Notes under the pieces: generated by a model | Seen by the model: the letters and a program-made list of their open reading frames with translations, nothing else | What the model was told of the DNA's origin: nothing | Database searches by the model: none | Part shown: piece by piece, positions 1 through 10,600 of the stretch | How positions within the stretch are numbered: position 1 is the stretch's first letter | Layout of the letters: every line of letters begins with the position of its first letter | Made by a program: the position numbers and the translations under genes | Source of the DNA: Saccoglossus kowalevskii | Lineage: Eukaryota > Hemichordata > Enteropneusta > Harrimaniidae | Assembly (NCBI RefSeq): GCF_000003605.2 | Contig: NW_003108610.1 | Span: 23,543 to 48,879 of the forward strand | Direction: 5' to 3' | Length of the DNA: 25,337 bases

Positions 1-269
1 TCAACCGTGACATCTCTTCCCATTTTAGTCTGGTTCTTTACTGGACCTATTTCCGCATCAGCCGCCTGAGCTTTCTTTATCTGATCACAGCTCAACTTAG
101 GTTGAATTCTGACATCCCGTGCCTGGGTCTCCATTTCCGTTTCCACCATCCTGGTGTCCGCTATACTTTTTTTCTTTATTTCTTTTTCCTTATTCACTTT
201 TTCTTTATTCCTCATGCAAGTGGGAGTATCCTGCAATTCACTGCTATACTCTCCGACCCTAGAAATCAT
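1..269 (-). pseudogene. Gypsy-like retrotransposon pol fragment (RNase H-integrase linker), runs off the left edge
   Basis: Reading the minus strand from an ATG at 269, the frame stays open for 89 codons to the left edge, so the fragment is cut by the window and has no stop here. Its middle is a Lys/Glu-rich stretch (KEKVNKEKEIKKK, about residues 25-37). It is followed by DVRIQPKLSCDQIKKAQAAD and then AEIGPVKN. A charged linker followed by '(I/L)xxAQxxDxxIGP' is what I know from the region between RNase H and the integrase zinc finger in Gypsy/Ty3 pol proteins. No catalytic motif of reverse transcriptase or integrase lies inside the window, so the assignment rests on this linker alone. The T-rich plus strand at 160-215 is simply the complement of the Lys/Glu-rich codons. 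An in-frame TAG lies just upstream of the ATG, so the 5' part is broken or in another frame. Confidence 0.4.
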
Positions 270-469
270 AGCACTATGTTTTCCCTGCTAACCACATTCC
301 CGTGGATTTTCCCTGACCTATAACCTTATACTCGTATTCCCATAAGTCAACAACCATGATCAGAATCAACCATGCACCTGATGGTGAATTTCCTGTCGTA
401 CAAATACTGCCTGTGGTATCTCACGAAATTCACTAACACCAGTAATTATTTCCTTGTGACGCAATAATA

Positions 470-3112
470 CCTTTTCATTTTTCCACAAAGACAGATCTCA
501 GAATTGAAAACTGAAAACAAGCCAAAAATTCATATTTTGGAGTACAGGTTTGCAAGGCATGCTTGTCATGAGAAAGCATTCCAAGACCTGCCGAGATTTC
601 TTTGACTGTGATTGACTGTGACAAGAGGATCGATATTCTGTGGGAAGTTTCAGTCGGCTTCAAAGAGGCAACACCCAATTGGCAGGGGATGATGCATATC
701 TTGAATCAGGGGAGCCAGCACCGTGGGCAGACGTCAGTCAATGATCAATATGTACTCTTGAGACAAATCATGCATTGTGTCTACATTAGACTTTGTTTGC
801 AACATTGCCATGAAGCACAAAATTCCCACCAGTGTAACTTTTGACCAGCCCTTGTATTGGAAGGCTGCCGAAATAATCATTGATGCGCCACAAAGTATAG
901 GAAATCCCATGGAAGGGACTGGTCTCAAAAAGATAATCGAAAATACAGTTGTGCACATAATGACAGGGAAAGCTGTCAAGAGTGTTTTTTGGGGCCATCT
1001 TCTTGTTGACAAGTGCCAACATAACCAGCTTATAACGGAAATGGTCAAAAAACGATCCCGAGATTCAGACACTGCTGGATCAAGCCGAGAAATTGTACTC
1101 CTCCCTTCTTAGCGGAGAGTCAACACTAGATGATGCTGCTTGTCTTGAGGCTTTGATTCAACTCGAGACAGTAATGGGGAAGAATAAAACTGAACTTGCT
1201 CAGACCTCAAAGATCAGCTAGTTGTGGCTAAATTATCAGCGTTTGGTTGGCATGGCAAGAATGGTGATCAGAGCAGATCGTACTGGGTCTTGGTTGATGC
1301 ATTTGCAGGCAGTGTCTAATTGCATAACAGTCTTTGCTGCAGCTGGACACTTCAATTACCTGCGATCTGCTCATTATTACATTATTATTATTATTATTAA
1401 AATGAGCAACCTGGAGGAAAAGCACCCAGATGTTTATCGAAAGTTCCTTGCTGGTTTTTACGTTGTTCATAGGAGTAATCAGTGCTGGGCAGGGCTTAAT
1501 AGTGATCTTGTAATTGAACAAACATTGATGAGGTCTTTAAAGAGCACTGGTGGTCTAACTGGACATGCAAAACCCTTTAGACCTTGGAGTACAACTGTGC
1601 GATGCAGGATTTCACAGACCTGACCTAAACTACAAGTCTGCAATACAAAAGTTCAACTGAGGCACGCTTCAAAAAAGATGCATCTGATCTCGAGAAAATT
1701 CGAATAAAGCTTGCAGCCTGCTCACCTTTACACCTGGGCAGATGTGATTGTACACGTCTTTGAATCGGTTGGGAACAAAATCATTGAAGATATAATTGGA
1801 AAGTCGGCATTTACTTACAAATTCAAGCCGAAAGACATAGCCCAAACCTTGGGAATATGTCTGCTGTGAAGATTGCTCCTGATCGTACCATTGATCCTGC
1901 CCTTCTGACCCAGCCTTTCCTTGTGGTGTCAAGGTCGTAGATCTTTCGCTTGAAGAGGTTTTGACATATGAACTCTTTGAGGCTGTGATGAACTTTATTC
2001 TTGAAATAGATTGGTACATGCTTGATGGTGGCTCTTTGCTCCACCATTTACCTTGAAAGAAAGGCGACTCATATAACACCGAGTATTTTGGTGACTACAC
2101 TGTGAGACATTATGGACTAGCAACAGCGGTGTTCGATGGCTATGGTAAAGGTCCTCCCATGAAAGACAATACACATCAAGGAAAAAGAAAAAAGCCTGCA
2201 CCCTATTGTTAGTTTCACTGCAGAAACACAGTTTTCAGGCAAAGAGGGGGACTGTTTATCTTGAGACGAAATCAAAGGAGACATGATTGCGCTCATTAGT
2301 ACAGCACTAATTGAAAGGGGATGCAGACGTTGATATCATTAAGGCAACTATTGAAAAATCCCGTCATTGCACCACAACGTTGGTCGTTGAGGATACATAT
2401 TTGCTGATCTTTCTCCTTCATTACTCTAGAACAGACAATGAGATCATCTACTTCTGTTCTGATGCAAATAAGCAGTCAAAAGAACACAAAGTGTATAACA
2501 TTAACCTGTTGAAAGAAACTTTGTACATGCTTACTCAGTCTGTAATTCAACTTCAAGTATTTTCTACATCGTCAGCCTTCTGGAAATTAGTGAAATCTGA
2601 TCTTGTCATGAAGTCTTGTGCTAGTGCATTCATCCTTCAAAACGAATTATACGAGGACATATCAGATCTTGGCAAAGACATAATGGTTAATCTCGTTATT
2701 GCCAAATACAACGTTACACTAACATCACTGCACCACATCATCTTTCACCAAGAAAGTGGCAACTGCTGACTTATTTTTCACTCCTGAACGGCTTCCCCCA
2801 ACATCACCTGCAACAAGATTCAATAGCCAGTGTTGTGTACTTTCAAATCATGGTATGGAAGGGGATGGCAAATGAAATGAATCCAACCGAATGGAGATGG
2901 AAATGATCAGTTAATTCCAATTATGACCCCTAACAAATGCTGAAAATTATTCATTGCATTGTTTGGTGGGATGCAAATTCTCTCAATGCAGCTGTAGACG
3001 CCATGAACTCCCCTGCACTGCTGTATGTGGTCCTTGTCAAACTGAAAATTGTGACAACCCAAACAACGCTCAAGGCGTTGACACTGAAGAAGAGGATGAC
3101 ACTCAAAACTGA
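470..3112 (+). pseudogene. Decayed intronless copy of a multicopy invertebrate family with a FEN/XPG-like core and a Cys-rich tail
   Basis: Coding matches run in one direction but hop between frames. Blocks in order: NDQYVLLRQIMHC (~735-778); FDQPLYWKAAEIIIDAP (~840-892); MEGTGLKKIIE through GHLLVDKC (~907-1017); STLDDAACLEALIQLE (~1118-1170); LWLNYQRLVGMARMVIRADR (~1222-1281); VYRKFLAGFYVVHRSNQCWA (~1432-1491); DASDLEKIRIKLAACSP (~1678-1728); FTYKFKPKDIAQTLG (~1810-1854); LDGGSLLHHLP (2021-2053); LATAVFDGYGKGPPMKDNTH (~2117-2176); GDADVDIIKATIE (~2317-2355); a Cys cluster C-x4-C-x-C-x6-C-x3-C-x2-C-x4-C (2972-3049) and an acidic tail ending TEEEDDTQN at TGA 3110-3112. In-frame stops include TAG 1219 and TGA 2054, and there are several frameshifts. 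I recognise the family as an uncharacterised, high-copy, intronless protein of marine invertebrates. The nuclease reading is inference from the spacing of LDG, VFDG, GDAD and EDT blocks, as in FEN/XPG/Asteroid proteins. This copy is dead. Confidence 0.7.
1373..1400. repeat. (ATT)n microsatellite inside the decayed element
   Basis: An ATT/TTA run lies between the codons for SAHYY and KMSNLE and encodes a string of isoleucines without shifting frame. It looks like an in-frame slippage expansion of a single Ile codon of the ancestral coding sequence. Confidence 0.85.
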
Positions 3113-3214
3113 AAACTCTGAAACTTATTCCATGGACAAAGGTGTTTATGCAATAGGTGATAGTAGACAGCTGCAGGTAATGAATTCAATTCCATAATGA
3201 TTCATTAGCTCTGT

Positions 3215-3466
3215 GATATCCAAAGTGTTCTTAATGTGTTACTTGCCCCACAAAACCTGGGGATATACATCAAGATTATCAAATTTGAGTCAATAGTTAT
3301 GGACTTGCGGTCATTTGCAGGTGTTGGTAGCCATTTTTGACGCCATACTGGATTTGTGTGTTACAAAATATGCCAAAATCATTTTGAATGATCTTAATGT
3401 GTTCTTTGACTGCGAAAACCTAGGGATAGACACCAAGATCATCAAATTTGACTTTATAGTTACAGA
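3215..3466 (+). repeat. Diverged direct repeat (~75 bp, two copies 161 bp apart) 3' of the decayed element
   Basis: The first copy (about 3230-3303) carries CTTAATGTGTTACTTG, then AAAACCTGGGGATA, then CAAGATTATCAAATTTGA and ATAGTTAT. The second (about 3391-3464) carries CTTAATGTGTTCTTTG, then AAAACCTAGGGATA, then CAAGATCATCAAATTTGA and ATAGTTAC. The copies are in the same orientation and begin about 120 bp after the element's stop codon. They may be part of its 3' non-coding end rather than an independent satellite. Confidence 0.75.
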
Positions 3467-3469
3467 GTT

Positions 3470-6400
3470 ATAATCATTATGAAGTTTGAAAAAAAAACAC
3501 TTTTATGGGGGTCCTATTTTGGTAAACTTTTAGTATGTTAAAAGTACACTAACAGAAACACTAACAATAACCAGTTGTATCAAACCACTGTCACCAATGT
3601 GACGTAAAATGCAGTGACGGGCCTTTGTAAAGAGGATGCCAATTTTGGTAGTCGAATAAACCAATTTTCACCCAAGCTCTACCAATTTAAAGTAGGAGAC
3701 TCGAGTCAATGATGTCATATTTATTTTTTTAGACAACAACACTGAGCTGAGCACATTCCAAGTCATTTCACAATCACCTTTAAACATTGTCTGAGACATA
3801 CCATTATGCCACAGGGGGAGACAGAATATATGTGTCTGACAACACAATACAGTGACTGTATCAGCTGTATAAAATTAAAATGTACAATGGGTTGTTGCAA
3901 AGTATCCAAACATGTGTGACTTTCATTCAATCAGCCAGGGCTCTGTACTTTTCAAAACAATTTATGTCACAATATCATTAATTCAGTCCACCGGTTTAAT
4001 GGGGTATTTATTAAATATTGGTTTGTAGTATTAAAAGGCAATTGTTTAAGACAGTAAAATATAATTGTGATAAACAATGACTACTCTATATACGGAAAAG
4101 ATCATTTTTAGTGTATGTTTTTCATAACTAGGGCAAGTTAAATGTATTTTCTATCATTAAACACTTAAAACAGATGTTGACTGCCACAGCAGGGGAGCAT
4201 ACAGAATTGTTTTCAGACAGAAGCAGATATGTGTTTGTTGTCCTCCTGTAAATAATATATGATCTGACCAGATTAACTGAAATGACTCGTGCCACTTAAC
4301 AATCGAGTAACTTTTTTTTTTGCGGGGGGGAGGATATGCTGTTCCTGTACATTAGCATACGTATTACGTTTACATTGCAAAACAGAATAGGCCTTCGAAT
4401 GGAGCAGTGAGGGAAAAGATAAGTTATTTTGAACCAACATAATATTATGTATTCTATTTACCGTAATTAGATTGACAATAAAGGTCAACTAAAAGGACCT
4501 TTGCAAAGCTGGTCATTTAAATATACTTCATAGTACCAACAGTGTGTCGAGTGAATTCCATTAAACGTGTCTTATTTACTTGAAGATTGCCAAATACATT
4601 TTGAAATGTTATATGAAATCCCGAGTTTGACATAAAATGTTTGAATGACCCTGTTTGAAATACTCATATTCCATATAATGAGTAATTCTAAAACGCATTG
4701 CAACAAGTTGGTTGAGTAAATACGTTGTCCATTTAAGCAATATATCTTGCTATCAATTTAAATAAACCAGAAAAAGACGTCATAGTTGGGGTTGAAATAG
4801 TATTGCTCGTACAGCTGTTCAAATATGTGTATTTGTACAACATTGTATGTTTATATTGTATGTTTATATGTAATTATAATTATATTTGTTTCCAAATTCA
4901 ACCCTATCTCATGACGCCTCTTCAAAACATTCTATATTCTCAAATTATTCCTTGAGTGATGTAGCAGAATTGTTTTTCATGATTACGTAGTATATATTTA
5001 ACCACATACGCTAGGGACTGCATTTCAAACATTACATAGATTATTGTCATGCGCTGATGACACCATGTTCCGGATATGATATGTGGAATAAAAAAAAAAT
5101 ATACCACCTATCTCGTTCAAAAATATAACTAATGGTTACTCCGACAACTCGGGTTCGATCTTCCAGATAATTATAATAGAGAATATATCATGTGATATGT
5201 ACATGTCCGTCAAGCTTAGTATAGTCAACACCCTCCCAAAAACCGTTAGAACAAACTAGTGTTTATTAAATGAGAAGCACATATGGATGTTCCTCCATTG
5301 GACGATAAATTAAAATGCGTCACTGTTTTGAGAAATTCTACTAGATAAATTAATGCGTTTTGCTATAGAGCGACACGTTGCTGTTATCCACCGAGGCAGT
5401 TATCTACTGAAAAAAGACATCTACATTTGAGAGTTCAGTGCAGTCAGGTAATTATTTGTCTCATATACGTTTTTAATAGGAGATCGTTCGTCCGATAGGT
5501 TGAGTTGAGTAGATGGACATACGTCTGGTAATCAGTACGTTATATATGCTGTGTAGAAACCCAGTTTTTGTTCTTGAATGAAACACACAATACAGCAACT
5601 TCAATTTAATTGTTAATTCAGTGATACTTTCTCGATCAAATCAAGGTTAATATACGTATTCATGTCAACTTTAATTTGCAAATAGTATTTTGTGTATCAA
5701 CATTGCATAGCAAAGATATCTAAAAAAACATGGCTATTCAATCCCGTGTTGGCGTAGTTGGCTTGTTCTATTATTTTAAGTCTTTACTTTTAAAGCACAG
5801 ATGTGGCACCGTGAACATTCTTATGATTCAGCGTTTGGGACAAACCACCATTAGACGTACATCAACTAAAATGTGTTTATCAAATTACAATTTATTTTTC
5901 CGTTTAATTTTCTTGATTGTCAATATCTTGACATTTCGTAGTACTGTCATTTTATCAATAACGTTTACACAATTAATCTGGTAAAATACATCGTTGGGAT
6001 GATAATAGGAAGCAAATTACCGGACAAAATAAAATTATTTGGGTTTATCTTCAGACAGAACCAGACAGAAAAAACAGCGCAGTAATTAATGTCGTGCAAT
6101 TTGAAATTGTTTCACAAAATAGAAATTCACATTATACAAGAATGTTATAATCACGTCAGTGAAAATTGTCTTTTTCATGTTTGGTACAGCATACATGCAT
6201 ATACGACCGGGGAATGGTGACAATCGCGAATATGTATGACTTATTGAATCTATTAAAGGCTTACAAATTAAATACACCGAGAAGTTTGTTTTATCGCTGT
6301 TAAATGTGTCCAAGACAACTGTTAGATTAAACTTGTACTTTTTAAATTTTTCGTTTAAATCTAGCCGCTCACCATTACGCTGCATATGCTGGTTTTAAAT

Positions 6401-7350
6401 TTCACTTCCTATTATACACAGCATATTATGAGCCTACAATATACTATAATCACTGCAAAAAATACAATTATATTTGGCTTAGTGGAACCAACCAGAACCG
6501 GATATCGCCACGATTATGGGGATTCAACGTTTTATACTTTCTCGTTTGCTAATGAAAATTCGGCAAAGAGATGTTTGCAGTTATTGACTGTTCATATTAT
6601 GAACAAGTGTTGTAACTTATTACTGGAATCACGTTGTACTTGGGTAATTGTCGTGTTTTCGACGTAAATTTGCTATGTGGTAGAATACATTTTTTTCAGT
6701 AATGGTTTTGTGAGTATATAATTTCCATACGTTTTATTGACGCTATATATATACTACAGTGTTTGGGCATTAGATGAGCTCCATCCGAAACGAGACAAGT
6801 CCATGTTGCCACGTCACCAACCTTTTAGAAATAAAAATAAAGCGTTCGTATCGTAGGCTTTGGCTATTTTATCAGGTTTTCGTCCATAACAGGTACACAT
6901 ATTTTTAGTCTGAGCGCCCGTTCATGAATATATAAAAATATTCATGAGAATTTGGAGTTCCGTTCAATTTGCACTGTTAATAATTTAATCGAAACGTATT
7001 TTGGGCTATAATACAGTTATCACCAACTATAGACCTGTTCATAATAATAATACTGAGTGAATAATTTTTTTCTGCCGTCTTGATAAAATTTACACTTATA
7101 CAATATAAGCAAGGTAATGCATCATCAACCCTTGCAGTCACTGACATAAACACGTGATTACGAAGTGTCATGCTGCAACATCTAGCGATAATGTGAAGTT
7201 CTGAAAGTTCAAGTAGTGAAAGTTAGCATTTGCAATGATCCTTCAGCAAGATCAACTGTGTCTGTTCTTATTTGTTTATCAGAGAATCATAACAAAGGCC
7301 ACAAAGGAGTTCAATCCAATGAAATACCGAGTAATGCTCAATAAATCCTC
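3470..7350. other. AT-rich intergenic stretch without a recognisable gene
   Basis: I see no splice-linked coding pattern, known protein motif or RNA gene. Short open frames such as 5730-5984 (+), 6086-6385 (-) and 6386-6667 (+) have no recognisable domains and the composition of chance frames in AT-rich DNA. Small structures present are a 13-bp tandem duplication at 4842-4867, a poly-T/poly-G run at 4311-4332, and a 10-bp perfect inverted repeat (6922-6931 and 6938-6947, TCATGAATAT) with a 6-base loop. Confidence 0.6.
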
Positions 7351-7358
7351 TATCCATC

Positions 7359-7374
7359 TATATAAGTATATAAG
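7359..7374 (+). promoter_or_regulatory. Candidate TATA box (TATATAAG twice) for the CUB-vWD gene
   Basis: TATATAAG occurs twice in direct succession (7359-7366 and 7367-7374), about 210 bp before the proposed start codon. A start site some 25-30 bp downstream would give a 5' leader of about 190 nt holding a 33-codon upstream reading frame (ATG 7429 to TAA 7530). AT-rich sequence produces such boxes by chance, so this is only a candidate. Confidence 0.35.
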
Positions 7375-7524
7375 TCAGTGAACGCACCCAAAACTATTGT
7401 TGTTTTGTTCTAGTATTGTTGAAGTCAGATGCATAGCATCATCAATCACTCACACTTCTGTCACACGAGCATACTATCCAAGTATACTACTACTACCAGT
7501 ATACATAATAAATTATTGTACTGC

Positions 7525-7543
7525 TACTAACACATCGTTTCAG
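7525..7543 (+). promoter_or_regulatory. Candidate 3' splice site in the 5' leader (branch point plus CAG)
   Basis: TACTAAC at 7525-7531 is a perfect consensus branch point, followed 12 nt later by a pyrimidine-containing stretch ending CAG at 7541-7543. If used, the first coding exon would begin at 7544, with a 41-nt leader piece before ATG 7585 and an upstream non-coding exon. Confidence 0.35.
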
Positions 7544-7584
7544 CTTTTCCATAGATAAATACGTCTCGGAGATCAGAGTCAAAT

Positions 7585-7647
7585 ATGATGCTGTGTTTGA
7601 TGGTAATTATTTCAATGGCCAGCTTCACACTTGCTGTTCCAAAAGAG
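7585..7647 (+). other. Coding exon 1: signal peptide
   Basis: The exon encodes 21 residues: a hydrophobic core (LCLMVIISM) ending in a small-residue cleavage context (TLA), then VPKE. ATG 7585 is chosen because it opens the signal peptide; the next codon is also ATG. The donor is GAG|GTAAGT at 7648, phase 0. Intron 1 is 853 bp. Confidence 0.88.
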
Positions 7648-10600
7648 GTAAGTTTAAATCATTAAACACTAAACTACATGTATTGCTTGGATTACTGAGC
7701 GTTTTAATCTAATACTTGCACTGCAATTATTCTAATATTATTTTGAGGAACTATGATGGAGCATTTTCACTTCTACTCACACTAAAATTGAAATCTGGCT
7801 GGGCCATGTTACACAAATAGAGCTATTGTTGTTGTACCCACATTTTGAATTCAGAATTTAGAGAATCACTTTCGTTGTCTTTGTGTCTAATCATCTTGCT
7901 GCGTATGCGTTTTTAGTGCCATAAATAAATTTGTTACACATAAAATATAAGAAATATATGTTGATATGTTAAATTTAAAATATAGAAAAAAATAATGTCA
8001 GTTTATTCTTCTTTCAAATCTACAAACCTGAACATAGCAGATTTTAAAATAGCAAATTTGAACACAGATCTTTAGTGGCGCTGTCCTGGACACAATGGAC
8101 ACCCCTTGTGTAAGGGATACAATTGTATGGGTCCATAACCCAGTCCGTTGGGCGAGATTACCCTTCGTTACCGATATGACATATGACGGTTCATATAACA
8201 ATAGGCTATATTCAATGTTTCATGCCTACTTGAAATATTGCAGTCGTGTTCTGTTTATTGTTTATTTAAACATTGTTTATTTCAATTCGTCTTTTTTCTA
8301 TTTTGATGTGTTGGCATTAGTTGTCGATATTTTTGCTTCCATTGAGGTACATTGATACATAATTGATTCATAATGAGTTTCTTCATCTAAAGCATCACAA
8401 AAACACTGTTGCACACAAATCAATACAATGTTTACAGCGTATGCCATGTATGTCTTTTATTATTCACTATTACTATATTCTATTATTTTATGTTTTCTAG
8501 AAATTGGTTGTAAAGCGAACAGGTAAGTATAATTCCTAAATATTGAATTGTTCAGCAATGGTTCATATTAATTAACAATAAAAGGATCATCACAAGCTTT
8601 AGTGAATATCTACATTGTTTGATGATATATTTAACATGGCCCCATTGTCACCAATTATCACATTGGAACTCCCTCACAGTTTCATTAAAAAGTTCACATA
8701 ATAGAATTTATTATTTATAATAGAATTAATCAATTTAAAAAAGATTTAAAGACCCATCGCATAAGTAGTTACCTGGCATATCCATTTTTCTTGACTATTA
8801 TTAATATTTTAGTTACTTTATTTTCCTTGTATTATATTTGCTAACGAGGGTATATTTCTTAGTTCCTTGGAAGATTTTGTTTATTGTTCTTTTCCCCTAC
8901 CAATTCATTATTTATATTTTCTATTTTTGTTTGAATAGCTGTTTGATTCGTTTAATTGTTTCATAACAGCTTAAGTAATTATTATATCAACTGGTTACTT
9001 GGTTATTTTTTTTGGATAAATAGTTGTTGATGAATTGTATTACATATATATATATAGTTTTACTTGGTTATTTTTTTTGGATAAATAGTTGTTGATGAAT
9101 TGTATTACATATATATAGTTTTCTAGTACAGATTTAGAAATATAAATAGTTTCTGTCTGTCAATGACCTTTACACATAAGTTAACTAGAATGGCAGGGCT
9201 GTGGACTAGACTAGTTCAGTAGAACTATTTTCACAGACCTCATTTTTTTTACATTTTTTTACTATCTACTTAACTACTTGTATTTTTTGCTGATGAAAAT
9301 AAACATATAATGACTAGTGATATAATGACATGTAATGCACCCCTCAAATGCGACATGTCCTTATAATTGAATAGTGTCCATAACAAATAGTGTTCACTCA
9401 TTCAGAATATAGCTAATCATAATTTCTCATTTATGGATGACCACATATGAAAATGAGCAGCACTTCTATGTACCACGCTGAATATTGGTCACTAGGGGAC
9501 GGTCTTTTATAAAGGATGTAAGAATCTAGCAATGACGATGTATATAATTCATTCACTAATTAAAATATGCATGTTTTTGGACAGGATGTGGTGGGAGCTT
9601 TTACATCAATGAAGGCGAGCAAAAGATAATTACTAGTCCTAATTATCCATCTAATTATGACAATAATCTTAACTGCCCTTGGATTGTCTCAACCAGCCCT
9701 GGAAATACTCTCGATGTGAATGCTGTAGATTTTAATATAGAAAACTTAGTGGATATGTTGATAATCCATGATGGGACTGAAGCTGTTCAATGGACTGGCA
9801 ATTCTCTACCACCAAGCTACACATCAGTTTCCAACGAGTTAATATTCATATTCAGAACTGATTCTATGAATAATTACAAGGGATTTAAGTTAATTATTAC
9901 AGGTAATATAAAAAAGGCAAAATTTACATTTCTTCTTTGTAATTCAAAGAAGTGTCAATTAGCTTGTGTTTCACGATAACTGTAGTCATTTGTAAAGATT
10001 ATGTTATTGACTGACAAAATTATGTGAATAATTAATGATATTTCATTTCACTTGATACTGGACAACACTGAATATAGATAGACAATTATAACGTCGTGAA
10101 ATACGAGTGTCCCTTTTCTGGCATTGATCTATCTGAGCCAAGGGTCACATATCAAGGATATATGTAATTTTTGTTGCATATCCCACTTTTGTGGCTATTT
10201 TAAAAAATTAGACGATCTGACGGTGTAAACTCTGAAAGTATTCGGGCACCACATATGTTGACATTGAATATATGAAATGAATATAACCATAATGTGAAGT
10301 AACACTCGGATGATAACTAGATAAACCATGAAATTTGCTGATTTTACTTGTCTACAGGCCGTGGTGGTTTTAGGTATTTTACTTGTATTTGAAATAGATC
10401 ATGGGAATAGTATATTAGATTATGTTATTTAATGGTAGCTGTTGCTATGTTTTGATTTTTGATTTGAAAATAAGGCATGGAATAGTTTAGACATACCAGA
10501 GATTTGGGAAGATATATATTTCTAGATAGACCATAATACTTGTATGTGACATAGTCCCGTTTTGTATTGACTGATAAAATATTTATTAAGATGAACCATG

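Noticed and set aside
102-323. Phe-rich plus-strand frame at the left edge
   Set aside because: It is the complement of the Lys/Glu-rich minus-strand retrotransposon linker.
5130-5165. GGGTTCGATC, resembling a tRNA B box
   Set aside because: No A box, acceptor stem or anticodon arm can be formed with the preceding 60 bases.
6086-6667. Head-to-head pair of ~95-codon frames
   Set aside because: Composition is that of AT-rich noise and neither protein shows a signal, domain or exon boundary.
6922-6947. 10-bp perfect palindrome arms with a 6-nt loop
   Set aside because: Short AT-rich inverted repeats are expected by chance in this composition, and there is no T-run or gene context.
9903-9979. 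Read-through of the CUB exon into intron 3 as a CUB-only isoform
   Set aside because: The extension has no domain and no polyadenylation signal follows. The GT-AG splice to exon 4 gives a complete vWD domain.
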